From: M269 sp964625615
GTDB taxonomy: Bacteria; Pseudomonadota; Gammaproteobacteria; Enterobacterales; Alteromonadaceae
Direction of reading: 5' to 3'
NCBI GenBank assembly: GCA_964625615.1
Contig: CAZVDU010000007.1
Location: forward strand, 1 to 52,100
DNA length: 52,100 nt
Part shown: piece by piece, positions 1-8,550 of the stretch
How positions within the stretch are numbered: position 1 is the first letter of the stretch
How the letters are laid out: each line of letters opens with the position of its first letter
Notes under the pieces: generated by a model
The model's database searches: none
What the model was told of the DNA's origin: nothing
The model's input: only the letters and a program-made list of their open reading frames with translations
Position numbers and translations under genes: made by a program

Positions 1-1415
1 TCATAAAAGTACATAGAGACATGATTTTTTCGCCTATTTCCACGGCTGAAGAAATTGAAGAGCTGGACAAAAAATGGCGTCCGGTGATTCAAACACTCTT
101 TTCGCGCTATCACGTTATTGCGCTTGGTTATGGGGGGAATGACGGCGGTTTAATGTCAATTATTACCGATGTACTAAAGGACAACCCACAGTCCCGGCTA
201 TTTTGGTGTTATCTCAATCAACATCCCGAAACACTGTCCTCATTGCTGCGTGGAAATGGCATAAAAGACAGAATAGAGCCGGTATCTATTACAGGATTTG
301 ATGAATTCCTATACAAACTTCGCCATCGACTTGGATTTAAGCTTTTTACAGATACGTTCGAAAATACTGCTAAAGTAAGAAAAGAAGCCTACCAAAAACA
401 ACTTGAAGCAGTACAAGCTAATGAGAAATCGAGCAAAAATACTGAACGTAAAAAAGCGGTCGAGGAGCTATTTGCCGATACCTGGTGGCAAGTACAAGAT
501 GCAGTGGATGAAGTAGACAGTATTGACGAACAAAACCGGATTTACCAAGCTGGTATAGAGAAATTCCCTAAGAGCCATCAATTAATCGGTAACTATGCCA
601 ATTTTCTAACAGATATCCGTAAAGATCACAACAAAGCCGAATCCCACTATCAAAAAGCACTAACAGCAGAACCCGACGCTGCGAACATTAACGGCAACTA
701 CGCCAGTTTTCTAACGGATATACGCAAAGACCATGACAAAGCCGAAGCCCACTATCAAAAAGCAATAAAAACAGAGCCTATCGATGCTGTCTTAATCGGT
801 AACTATGCCAATTTTCTAACAGATATCCGCAAAAACCATGACAAAGCCGAAGCTCATTATCAAACAGCGCTAACAGCAGAACCCGATGATGCAAACATCA
901 ACGGCAATTACGCTGTTTTTCTAAAGCAGATCCGCAAAGACTACGATAAAACCGAAACCCACTATCAAAAATCGCTAACAGCAGAACCCGACCATGCAGG
1001 CCATAACAGCCACTATGCCAATTTTCTAACGGATATCCGCAAAGACTACGATAAAGCCGATACCCACCATCAAAAAGCGCTAATAGAGGAACCCAACGAT
1101 GGAGACTATAACGGCAACTATGCCAAACACCTTTTGGTGCAAGGCATGAAAGTGCAAGCAGAACCCTATATAGTGAAAGCTGAACAAGGCTGCGACAACA
1201 ACGAAAGTTTAGCCTTGGAATTAGCATTTTATCGCCTTGCTTTATTCCCCGAATCACAAGGAAAAAGCCGCAAGACCATTACTGAGCTCCTAGATAAAGG
1301 TGTTAGCTCACCTGGTTGGGATTTATCCGGCATTATTGCTCAAGCTGAACATGAGAACTGCGAATATGTTGACGAGCTAAAGGCGCTTGCAGCCAAAATT
1401 AGTGCTATTAATTAA
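1..1415 (+). CDS. SIR2-like domain plus TPR-like repeat protein, 5' end outside the window
   Basis: The reading frame is open through the window's first base, and the codons before the first ATG (position 21) read IKVHRD. That resembles the K-[LV]-H-G-D strand found late in SIR2-like NAD-binding folds, so the gene probably starts outside the window. The stretch VIALGYGGNDGGL followed by a RLFWCYL strand matches the end of SIR2-like domains of the kind found in bacterial defence NADases. After a charged linker (about residues 110-180 from the ATG) come five 35-residue repeats with the core NYANFLTDIRKDHDKAEAHY, then a degenerate sixth. They look like TPR helical hairpins and would act as a binding or sensing surface. 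The catalytic Asn/His of a SIR2 NADase would lie upstream and cannot be checked. The SIR2 assignment is inferred from motifs; the repeats are directly visible. Confidence 0.68.
   Translation, partial: IKVHRDMIFSPISTAEEIEELDKKWRPVIQTLFSRYHVIALGYGGNDGGLMSIITDVLKDNPQSRLFWCYLNQHPETLSSLLRGNGIKDRIEPVSITGFDEFLYKLRHRLGFKLFTDTFENTAKVRKEAYQKQLEAVQANEKSSKNTERKKAVEELFADTWWQVQDAVDEVDSIDEQNRIYQAGIEKFPKSHQLIGNYANFLTDIRKDHNKAESHYQKALTAEPDAANINGNYASFLTDIRKDHDKAEAHYQKAIKTEPIDAVLIGNYANFLTDIRKNHDKAEAHYQTALTAEPDDANINGNYAVFLKQIRKDYDKTETHYQKSLTAEPDHAGHNSHYANFLTDIRKDYDKADTHHQKALIEEPNDGDYNGNYAKHLLVQGMKVQAEPYIVKAEQGCDNNESLALELAFYRLALFPESQGKSRKTITELLDKGVSSPGWDLSGIIAQAEHENCEYVDELKALAAKISAIN
591..1115 (+). repeat. Five tandem 105-bp units encoding TPR-like repeats
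   Basis: Units begin at 591, 696, 801, 906 and 1011, exactly 105 bp apart, with a partial sixth from 1116. Each starts with an AACTATGCCA-like sequence and contains the block TTTTCTAACGGATATCCGCA or a close variant. DNA similarity as well as protein similarity is high, which suggests recent duplication within the gene. Confidence 0.9.
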
Positions 1416-1665
1416 CCTCAGGATTATATAAGAAATAGGTGCTCCAAGGCTCACATATGCAAATTGCAAAAACCGATGAACAATTACCTGGAGCTACCCG
1501 GATCATCGCACAACCGATTTGGGAACTGCATAAGTTTCGGTAGCAACTATATTATTTAAACGTTACGATTTCGGCTTTAATTGATATAAATGTCAATGTT
1601 TTTAAGCCTCGCCCTGCTATTGTAATCCATTGCCCTAAACTTATTTAAAAACAGGCTACCCCTTT

Positions 1666-2541
1666 ATGAGAAGTAAAATCTACTTAATCAATGGCTCGGA
1701 ACCACATTTTCGAGGTAAGTTTTCCCGCGCTGCCCAGGAACTATCATTAGAACATCAATACCTAGACTTGAAGGAGTGTATATTTCATGCCTGTGAGGGT
1801 GAGTTATATTTATATGAAAATAACAAGATGATAGAACCAGAAAGCGGATACTTTTTTATTCGTGAAAAAGAAACTGACGATTATTTTTGCTACCTTCTAA
1901 CCGAGTTTCTGCACCAACAGGGCGCACCATTTTCTGATCCTTCTAATCAATCACATACGAGATCTGATAGTAAATCGTCTCAACTATTAAAGTTAACCAA
2001 GCATGGCGTACCTTTCCCAGAGTCTTTCATTTGTCGGCCCTATTCATGCACCTTACACTATGACTTTGTTTGTGAACGTTTAGGGTATCCCTTTGTGGTA
2101 AAACGAGGAGGGGCGCGAGGTGAAGCGGTTTGGTTAATCAACAATGAAGCTGAACTAGAAGCTAAGTTCGAAGAAGCTCCCTTTCAAGTGCATTTATTGC
2201 AAAAGTACGTTCCGAATGATTACGATCTTCGTGTATTTGTCTTCGAAGATCAGATTCTTGGAGCAATGAAGCGTGCGTCGGTCGATGGCTTTGCGAATAC
2301 AGCTCTAGATGCCAGTTTCGAGACCGTTGAAATAAGCGAAGAAGAGAAGAGATTAGCCTTGTTGGCGAGCCAAAAAGCAGGTGTTGATTTCGCTGGAGTT
2401 GATATTGTGCGAACAGAAAAAGGCCCTATGATTTGGGAAGTAAATAAAACGCCTCAAGTCGAGCGTTTTATAGCCGCCACAGAAAACAACGTTGTAGAAA
2501 CAATGTTAAAAATAATTAAAAAGGGACACTTAGATGTTTAA
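1666..2541 (+). CDS. RimK-type ATP-grasp ligase
   Basis: This 291-residue protein has the ATP-grasp fold of the RimK/glutathione-synthetase group, which joins a carboxylate to an amine or thiol through an acyl-phosphate. Visible signs are the ATP-binding strand FVVKRGGARGEA (near residue 145), the LLQKYVPNDYDLRVFVF segment, and the metal-binding end FAGVDIV followed by WEVNKTPQVERF (near residue 260). The preceding region (YFFIRE, then GVPFPESF) is typical of the pre-ATP-grasp domain of RimK-like enzymes. The substrate is unknown. No RiPP precursor, amino-acid carrier protein or ribosomal S6 gene is adjacent. It follows the SIR2-TPR gene on the same strand after 250 bp with no recognisable gene, so co-transcription is uncertain. 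Confidence 0.75.
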   Translation: MRSKIYLINGSEPHFRGKFSRAAQELSLEHQYLDLKECIFHACEGELYLYENNKMIEPESGYFFIREKETDDYFCYLLTEFLHQQGAPFSDPSNQSHTRSDSKSSQLLKLTKHGVPFPESFICRPYSCTLHYDFVCERLGYPFVVKRGGARGEAVWLINNEAELEAKFEEAPFQVHLLQKYVPNDYDLRVFVFEDQILGAMKRASVDGFANTALDASFETVEISEEEKRLALLASQKAGVDFAGVDIVRTEKGPMIWEVNKTPQVERFIAATENNVVETMLKIIKKGHLDV

Positions 2542-2587
2542 GTGAACTAGAGTTTTTACTTATTCATGGCCAAATCAAGGCACAAGA

Positions 2588-3595
2588 TTAATTGCTAGAT
2601 ATCGAATGAGGGAAAAGATCATTGTTTTTAAGCACAGTATCCGTTTTATTCTGCATATAAGTATTAATCTTCATATGCTGAGGGTGCCAGCCGAGTAGGA
2701 ATCGATGAAAATCTGCCCATACCAATGGGTAAAGGGCACGCCATTGTTGTTCAATAGCTTGTCCGTCAACGTCTTTCTTATAGTACTTTAATGCCCTGTG
2801 GAATAACTCAAAGTAGTCATTGAGTAGGTCATCACCGTGCTTCTCAAGTTGCGTGTTGCTTAAGCAACTTCCTAAGAAGTACATCAAGTCCTTTACACCA
2901 ATCCCCTTCCCTACATACTGAAAATCTATGGCAGCTAAATCAAGGTCGTCTGGATGCCAGCAGAAATTGGCGATTTTAGCGTCGCCATGCACTAATGTTT
3001 GATAACTAGCAATATTCAATTTGGCATCAATATAATTCGCGGCATCTTTTAAGTCACATATGGCCATACTATCCAACTCTTCTAGCCTTGTTGATAAATG
3101 CCAATAGGTACCTATTGGCCATAGATCATCAGCTACCACATTGATAAAGTTCGCATGAAAATAAGCCAACCAGCGCATCCCTAACCGCACTTGTTTTAGG
3201 TTGGCATTCATGATGCGTTTGCTAAACCCCAGCGCATCTAAATCTTCTAAAATCAATGGATTGGGTTCGCTATATGTTAAAGACCCAAGATGTCTAGGCA
3301 CATAGCAATGTTCGTCGCCGAGGTGCGCATAGTTAGCGTAGAACCGTTCTTCATTGATATAAGAGCTCACCTTACGTTGGTGACTTGTATTGGTATTCCA
3401 GCCTCTCGGGTGTGAAACGTTATCGGGCAGTTCCACATGCTTTACGATAGCGCTTTGACCAGCCGAGTCTGTGCTATTTGAGTAAATCCGATAACGCGCA
3501 ATTTCACCATAACCGCTCCACAGCGCCTGGACCTGTTCGACTTTGGCTACCTTTGCTGCTTTAAAATGCACTTGTAGCTCATCAATAAGACTCAT
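2588..3595 (-). CDS. Protein-kinase-like small-molecule phosphotransferase (APH/EcKinase type)
   Basis: This 335-residue protein carries the aminoglycoside/choline-kinase signature: the catalytic loop LVHGDAKIANFCW (about residues 201-213, Brenner motif HGDxxxxN), then the metal-binding AAIDFQYVGKGIGVKDLMYF segment. The N-terminal half contains IVKHVEL, which could be the ATP-binding lysine strand, and LILEDLD, the hinge seen in this superfamily. It is predicted to phosphorylate a hydroxylated small molecule in the cytoplasm; the substrate cannot be read from sequence. The start is 15 bp after the end of the upstream Cys-rich gene on the same strand, with an AAGGCGAG ribosome-binding site, so the two probably form an operon. 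Confidence 0.7.
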   Translation of the reverse strand: MSLIDELQVHFKAAKVAKVEQVQALWSGYGEIARYRIYSNSTDSAGQSAIVKHVELPDNVSHPRGWNTNTSHQRKVSSYINEERFYANYAHLGDEHCYVPRHLGSLTYSEPNPLILEDLDALGFSKRIMNANLKQVRLGMRWLAYFHANFINVVADDLWPIGTYWHLSTRLEELDSMAICDLKDAANYIDAKLNIASYQTLVHGDAKIANFCWHPDDLDLAAIDFQYVGKGIGVKDLMYFLGSCLSNTQLEKHGDDLLNDYFELFHRALKYYKKDVDGQAIEQQWRALYPLVWADFHRFLLGWHPQHMKINTYMQNKTDTVLKNNDLFPHSISSN

Positions 3596-3610
3596 GGGAA
3601 AGTACTCGCC

Positions 3611-3925
3611 TTAGTCGTCTGAAAAATCAGGTTCAGGATCACCAAAGAGTGCCGCAAGTTGACGTTTAGCTTCTCGCGCTTTTTCTAGATCAGCTGCACG
3701 ATAGGCATCACCTGCCGGCTTAAAGTAGTCACAAAAGTTTGCACGTTCATCATCCGATACGGACTCGGCTCTGTCTTCATCACAACGCCCTCGGCTATAG
3801 AATGCACACATTTTACAGGCATGCTGATCAGCACCGCATTTGGCGCATTCCTCACGCCTAGACATCGGTAAAATAACATCTTGTAATGCCATGCCACACT
3901 TCCAGCACTTAAAGTCATCGCTCAT
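3611..3925 (-). CDS. Small Cys-rich zinc-binding protein of unknown function
   Basis: The 104-residue protein holds eight cysteines at about residues 7, 10, 27, 30, 37, 40, 48 and 65. They are arranged as CWKC, CAKC and CKMC pairs followed by two single cysteines, the pattern of one or two structural zinc sites rather than an Fe-S ferredoxin. The C-terminal third is charged and helical (AADLEKAREAKRQLAALF). There is no signal peptide, so it is probably cytoplasmic. A clear AGGAG ribosome-binding site lies six bases before the ATG. It sits 15 bp upstream of the kinase-like gene on the same strand. I do not recognise a named function. Confidence 0.7.
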   Translation of the reverse strand: MSDDFKCWKCGMALQDVILPMSRREECAKCGADQHACKMCAFYSRGRCDEDRAESVSDDERANFCDYFKPAGDAYRAADLEKAREAKRQLAALFGDPEPDFSDD

Positions 3926-4004
3926 ATCAAACTCCTAAGGTCTTTTACTCTAAAGAATAACGCCTTTTAAGAAGTTTTATCCAGAACAGTCTCGCTTGAG
4001 TATC

Positions 4005-5951
4005 TTAATTAAGTATTGTCAGGTGCAAGTTTGATCGCGGTTGGCATTGACAGGCTAAGGTCTTTCCAGCTTTTCGCTCCTCTTCCAAAATGGCAACAAA
4101 GTCGTCTGATGCATAATACTCGCTTCCTTTGATACGGTTTAGCATACAGCATCCACACTGCCCAACACCGCATGCATGCGGCAAGTCAATACCTTTTTGC
4201 GTAGCGACCTCTAGTACCGTTTGATTTTCGGCGACATCCAATACATGCCTGCTGTCATCTGCCATATCTATAGTCACCTTATACCGTTGTCCCTTAGGTG
4301 ACTTAACTTCTTTGGTAAAGCTCTCGTGATGGATACTCTGTTCCGGTATCTCCATATCCAACAACGTCTGTTTTGCCATTTCTGTAAGCGTTTCAGGGCC
4401 GCATATGTAGCAATGAGTGCAATTCAATGAACCCGTCAGAAGCCCCTTTAGCATTGCTGGCGTTAAGCGACCAGTTGCAGAATCTAATGAAGGTGACGCC
4501 TTAGAGTTAACGAAGCACACGTTTAAATATCCTGTATTTGCTTCTTCTAAACACTCGATTTCATGCTTGAATATCGTGTGTTTGTTAGAGCGATTACAGT
4601 AAATTAGATCAACTGAGGAGTAACTGCGCCCTCCGAGAGCATCTTGTAACATCGACATGATCGGTGTAATGCCACTACCAGCAGCAATCAATATAAGCCG
4701 TTGCATTTGATCTTCTTGTTTATCCTCGTCGTTCAGCACAAAATGACCAAACGGCCCAGCAACTGTAAGCTTATCTCCTTGCTTTAGGGTGTCATTCAAA
4801 TAGCGAGACATAACACCGCCAGGCACCTGTTTTGCGACAATAGACAGTTGGCCTGAAGACGGTGCAGAACAGATGGAATAACAACGTGTTACCCATTCCC
4901 TTCCAATAACTTTACTTAAAGTGACATATTGTCCAGCCTTAAAGTGAAGACCTTCGGTTTCTCTTTCATCAAAGGTGATACTCACTGCATCTAGGGTTTC
5001 TTTGATTATCGATTTAACAGTTAAGGTGAACTTGCCTGGTTTGTTATTATGGTTTGCCTTCGTAATGCTTGGTGCTTTAAACAGCTTAGGGAGTGCACTA
5101 TTTGATATGCCTTCAATAGGTGCTTGGTGTTTCACTAAGGCCTGTCGTGTTTGATTAAACACTTTCTTGTAGGCATACCAAGGAACTCTCGGGTTCAAAT
5201 GATGAATTAAATGGTAGCTCTGACCAAGGGTTATTGCATTGACAAAAGGCGCCATATATATACGTGTATTTTGGTATCGACTTTGCTGAATATTGGGGCG
5301 GTGAGGGATCCAATCAAATAACATCGCCAGGATAAAAGATGCCAAAACAACAGGCAAAACCCACGCAATAAGGAGCAACTCACCGTAGCCTTTCACAATA
5401 AAAAAAGTTAACAACACACCCATGCAGCCCCAATAAATCATGGCACTGTTTTTTGTTTTCTTGAACAATGGGTCTGTCTTAAATTTGGAGACACCAATGG
5501 CAATATAATGTAGTGGCAACATAAGCGACTTCAAAGATGCTTTTATCCAAGAATTCGAACTTACCCAATAATCAGGATCTCTATCAGGGTCATTGGTATG
5601 TGCATGATGAAGATCATGAATTCGTGCAAACAATGAAAAAGGTATGATGATAAAAGGGATTGCACACAACCACCCCATGTACCTTTCAATAGGTTGCATC
5701 CATTTAACACCTTGTACAATATTTTTGTGTCCAGCTTCGTGGATGACAGTAAAACTTAAATAAATAAGTACCGTAGAAACGGGAATCGCTTGTAGAGATG
5801 TTAATGCACCTATCTCCAAACTATAGATTAAACTTACAATACTTAGAATTATCATCACAAAAAGCGCAATGGTCCCCCAAGCAATGTATGCGTGTCGGCC
5901 TCGCCAAGCCTCTTTTATTGCATGAGATTCCGGCACAATCACGTTAGCCAT
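4005..5951 (-). CDS. Fatty acid desaturase fused to ferredoxin reductase and 2Fe-2S ferredoxin
   Basis: Three modules are joined in 648 residues. Residues 1-260 form a membrane desaturase/hydroxylase with the three histidine boxes HEAGH (71-75), HDLHHAH (112-118) and HLIHH (247-251) among hydrophobic helices. From about 310 to 550 is a flavin reductase with RCYSICSAP (FAD), GGVMSRYL and LIAAGSGITPIMSML (NAD(P)H region). The last 90 residues are a plant-type [2Fe-2S] ferredoxin with CGVGQCGCC and a final cysteine in LACQCQ. The di-iron site would oxidise an acyl chain or related lipid with O2, with electrons passing NAD(P)H to FAD to 2Fe-2S to di-iron in one chain. Substrate and regiochemistry are unknown. 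It is divergent from an AraC-type regulator, the likely controller. Confidence 0.85.
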   Translation of the reverse strand: MANVIVPESHAIKEAWRGRHAYIAWGTIALFVMIILSIVSLIYSLEIGALTSLQAIPVSTVLIYLSFTVIHEAGHKNIVQGVKWMQPIERYMGWLCAIPFIIIPFSLFARIHDLHHAHTNDPDRDPDYWVSSNSWIKASLKSLMLPLHYIAIGVSKFKTDPLFKKTKNSAMIYWGCMGVLLTFFIVKGYGELLLIAWVLPVVLASFILAMLFDWIPHRPNIQQSRYQNTRIYMAPFVNAITLGQSYHLIHHLNPRVPWYAYKKVFNQTRQALVKHQAPIEGISNSALPKLFKAPSITKANHNNKPGKFTLTVKSIIKETLDAVSITFDERETEGLHFKAGQYVTLSKVIGREWVTRCYSICSAPSSGQLSIVAKQVPGGVMSRYLNDTLKQGDKLTVAGPFGHFVLNDEDKQEDQMQRLILIAAGSGITPIMSMLQDALGGRSYSSVDLIYCNRSNKHTIFKHEIECLEEANTGYLNVCFVNSKASPSLDSATGRLTPAMLKGLLTGSLNCTHCYICGPETLTEMAKQTLLDMEIPEQSIHHESFTKEVKSPKGQRYKVTIDMADDSRHVLDVAENQTVLEVATQKGIDLPHACGVGQCGCCMLNRIKGSEYYASDDFVAILEEERKAGKTLACQCQPRSNLHLTILN

Positions 5952-6035
5952 TAACCACCACCCATTGATTAATCAGATATGTCTCTCAATGTCACATGTC
6001 AAGTAAGATAAAAAAACACCTTTATTTATCTTTTT

Positions 6036-6064
6036 GCGCCACATAATTAACTTTACGCGCCACA
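6036..6064. promoter_or_regulatory. Direct repeat GCGCCACA, candidate AraC-type operator
   Basis: Two copies of GCGCCACA, at 6036-6043 and 6057-6064, start 21 bp apart (two helical turns), each preceded by a T-rich stretch. They lie in the 137-bp divergent region between the desaturase fusion and the AraC-type regulator, just upstream of the regulator's ATG. Direct repeats at this spacing are typical of AraC-family operators; binding itself is inferred. Confidence 0.45.
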
Positions 6065-6088
6065 AAGGTTCTGTGATAGAGTTTTGGC

Positions 6089-7102
6089 ATGATGAAACAC
6101 GATGATTATGTCAACAGTAGTTACTTAAACCACTATGCTGCGCTCGTAGCAAAACATAATGGTGATGTAGATCATTTACTCGATGCTGCCAACATTAATC
6201 ATCAGTTGCTTGAGTCTAGTGATAGGCTTATCCCTCTCAGCAATTATGTTTACTTACTAGAGTTAAGTGCGCGTGTTTTAGAAGCTCCCTACTTTGCTAT
6301 GGAACTTGCCAGAAAACAGGATATTAATTTTTTGGGACCGCTGAGTATTATGCTTTACAGAGCATCGCGAGTGGTGGACGCGATAGAGACAATAAGCCGG
6401 TATTTTAAACTCACTGTATCGGGCGTTAATGTACAAATCACAACAGTTGCTGATACCGTTTCACTCAAATTCCAGTGCGATATCCCTTACGTTGCATCCA
6501 GTATGCAATATCAAGACTATGTGCTTGCATCAACTGCTAATGTCATTTGGAAACTGGTTGGCCGAAAGTTTCCTTTTAGAGGTTGTTATTTCACTTGTAC
6601 TCATGAAGAAAGTCAAACAAGGCTTGATTTTTATACCGCTTACTTTGGATGTCCGATTGCTTTCTCTGAGGATTATTTAACCTTAACAGCAGACAAAAAG
6701 TTGCTCGACCAACCGCTACTAAAGCATGATCCTATGCTACCTCTCAGTATAGAATTAGATGCACAAAGAGCGGACAACCTTAGATTAAAGACTCATCAAT
6801 TAATACGTTTTTTCTTATCAAGTGGTTTAGCTGACTCAACTCATATCGCTCAGAAACTAGGTTATTCACGGCGCACCTTTCAACGGGAGTTGCACCGAGA
6901 ATCAACGTCTTTTAAGGAAATACTTGAAGACGTAAGGCGCGACCAGGCAAAGGGATACCTGCTGGATACCCGCTATCGTCTGACCGAAATATCACTATTG
7001 CTTGGCTATAAAAATCTGGGTTCATTTACGCGAAGCTTTAAACGTTGGTATGGCTTCGAACCATCTAAAGCGCGCGATATGCTTTTACGAGAAACGGCAT
7101 AG
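6089..7102 (+). CDS. AraC-family transcriptional regulator with arabinose_bd-type sensor domain
   Basis: The 337-residue protein has an N-terminal ligand-binding region (about 1-220) of the type paired with OruR/ArgR-like AraC regulators. The pattern PLSNYVYLLEL, then FLGPLSIML, then AIETISRYFKL is characteristic. The C-terminal AraC DNA-binding domain has two helix-turn-helix units, IAQKLGYSRRTFQRELH and ITEISLLLGYKNLGSFTRSF-like helices, ending in RWYGFEPSKAR. It is transcribed away from the desaturase fusion and probably activates that gene in response to a lipid or related ligand; this pairing is inferred from position. A strong hairpin with a T-run follows at 7230-7268. Confidence 0.85.
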   Translation: MMKHDDYVNSSYLNHYAALVAKHNGDVDHLLDAANINHQLLESSDRLIPLSNYVYLLELSARVLEAPYFAMELARKQDINFLGPLSIMLYRASRVVDAIETISRYFKLTVSGVNVQITTVADTVSLKFQCDIPYVASSMQYQDYVLASTANVIWKLVGRKFPFRGCYFTCTHEESQTRLDFYTAYFGCPIAFSEDYLTLTADKKLLDQPLLKHDPMLPLSIELDAQRADNLRLKTHQLIRFFLSSGLADSTHIAQKLGYSRRTFQRELHRESTSFKEILEDVRRDQAKGYLLDTRYRLTEISLLLGYKNLGSFTRSFKRWYGFEPSKARDMLLRETA

Positions 7103-7229
7103 TTCAGTAAAACTCACCGTCAGCACCCTTATTGAATACCTCTTATATACCTTCTTTGCACGGATTTATAAGTCTATTGATCTTTGCAGTTTTATTGTTT
7201 GTAAAAACTGCACAAATAGGGATGTTGCC

Positions 7230-7268
7230 TAGCCCACTACAGAAAATTCTGTAGTGGGCTAATTTTTT
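7230..7268 (+). terminator. Rho-independent terminator after the AraC-type gene
   Basis: A 15-bp perfect stem (TAGCCCACTACAGAA pairing with TTCTGTAGTGGGCTA) around an AA loop is followed by A and six T residues. The T-run makes it a plus-strand terminator. It also abuts the thiolase stop codon, and could help end that transcript although no T-run lies on that side. Confidence 0.85.
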
Positions 7269-8448
7269 ATAGCATTTCTACTGCAATAGCAGTGGCTTCA
7301 CCGCCACCAATACACAACGAAGCAACGCCTTTTTTCAAACCTCGTTGCTTAAGTCCGTGTATTAACGTGACCAGGATACGTGCACCTGATGCACCGATAG
7401 GATGGCCAAGAACACAAGCACCGCCGTGGATATTCACTTTATCTGGGTCCAGTTCTAACTCACGGATAGCTAACATGGTTACCATGGCAAAAGCTTCGTT
7501 AATTTCAAACAAATCAACGTCGTCTTTCGACCAGCCTGTTTTCTCAAATAACTTCTGCATTGCACCAACTGGTGCCACAGTGAAGTTCTCTGGTTCGATC
7601 GCGTTAGTTGCATGGGCGACAACACGTGCCAGTGGAGTTGCACCTAACTCATTCGCTTTAGATTCAGACATAACAACCATAGCCGCTGCACCATCTGAGA
7701 TAGAACTTGAGTTGGCTGCAGTTACTGTACCGTCTTTCTTAAATGCCGGGCGTAATCTTGGAATTTTATCTGGCATGGCATTACCAGGACCTTCATCGCG
7801 TGAAACAACAATGTCGCCTTTACGTGCTTTTACTGTCACGTCAACAATTTCATCATTGAAGGCGCCAGACTCTATCGCATGTTGAGATTTTGCCAATGAC
7901 GTTAATGCAAATTGGTCCATATCTTCACGGCCAATCTTTTCTGCATCAGCTGTCGCTTGCGCAAAACAGCCCATCGCTTGCCCATCGTAAGCATTCTCCA
8001 AACCATCAAACATCATATGGTCGATAGTTTGTTGATGTCCCATACGCATACCACCGCGCGCATTAGGCAATAAGTAAGGAGCATTGCTCATACTCTCCAT
8101 ACCACCAGCAACTACCGTCTCAGCAGAACCTGCTTTGATTAAATCGTGCGCTAACATCACAGCTTTCATACCGGAACCACAGACTTTATTAATGGTAGTA
8201 ACGCCCGCAGAAAGCGGTAAATCAGCGCCTAACGATGCTTGACGAGCGGGCGATTGCCCTAAGCCAGCCGACAAAACGCACCCCATAATGACTTCATCAA
8301 CATTGTCACCTGATACACCTGAGCGTTCAACGACGCCTTTAATGGCAATTGAGCCTAGCTCTGGCGCAGACAGCGAAGAAAGCCCTCCCATAAAGCCACC
8401 CATAGGTGTCCGGTTGGCAGCAACAATTACAACAGCCTCTTGACTCAT
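7267..8448 (-). CDS. Acetyl-CoA C-acetyltransferase (thiolase)
   Basis: The 393-residue length and motifs are those of a biosynthetic/degradative thiolase II. The nucleophilic Cys90 lies in NKVCGSGMKA, the catalytic histidine in GHPIGASGAR (near 350), and the second cysteine in ASLCIGGGEA (near 380). It interconverts two acetyl-CoA with acetoacetyl-CoA. It is divergent from the liu operon, whose end product is acetoacetate, so it probably finishes leucine catabolism after acetoacetate is activated. The activating enzyme (an acetoacetyl-CoA synthetase or CoA transferase) is not in the window. The start has an AAGGA ribosome-binding site seven bases upstream. The LiuR-like palindromes in the intergenic region could serve this promoter too. 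Confidence 0.93.
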   Translation of the reverse strand: MSQEAVVIVAANRTPMGGFMGGLSSLSAPELGSIAIKGVVERSGVSGDNVDEVIMGCVLSAGLGQSPARQASLGADLPLSAGVTTINKVCGSGMKAVMLAHDLIKAGSAETVVAGGMESMSNAPYLLPNARGGMRMGHQQTIDHMMFDGLENAYDGQAMGCFAQATADAEKIGREDMDQFALTSLAKSQHAIESGAFNDEIVDVTVKARKGDIVVSRDEGPGNAMPDKIPRLRPAFKKDGTVTAANSSSISDGAAAMVVMSESKANELGATPLARVVAHATNAIEPENFTVAPVGAMQKLFEKTGWSKDDVDLFEINEAFAMVTMLAIRELELDPDKVNIHGGACVLGHPIGASGARILVTLIHGLKQRGLKKGVASLCIGGGEATAIAVEML

Positions 8449-8470
8449 TTCTCATTCCTTACAAATTATA

Positions 8471-8480
8471 TTTACGTAAA
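8471..8480. promoter_or_regulatory. LiuR-like palindrome, thiolase side
   Basis: TTTACGTAAA is a perfect 10-bp palindrome, 23 bp upstream of the thiolase start. It matches the outer arms of the larger palindrome next to liuR, so it is a candidate site for the same MerR-family regulator. Confidence 0.4.
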
Positions 8481-8550
8481 AGTCTATTCACACTTAGCCG
8501 TGAATACCAGTTATAAAATTAAGTTGACCTTATCTTTCGCTTACTTTACC

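Noticed and set aside
591..1115. CRISPR-like array
   Set aside because: Regular 105-bp periodicity is explained by in-frame protein repeats; there are no short repeats with unique spacers.
1457..1543. 28-codon frame between the SIR2-TPR and ATP-grasp genes
   Set aside because: It has no ribosome-binding site and no recognisable family; it could be a gene remnant but there is no support.
7292..7885. 197-codon plus-strand frame inside the thiolase gene
   Set aside because: It is antisense to a well-supported thiolase and its length follows from that gene's codon pattern.
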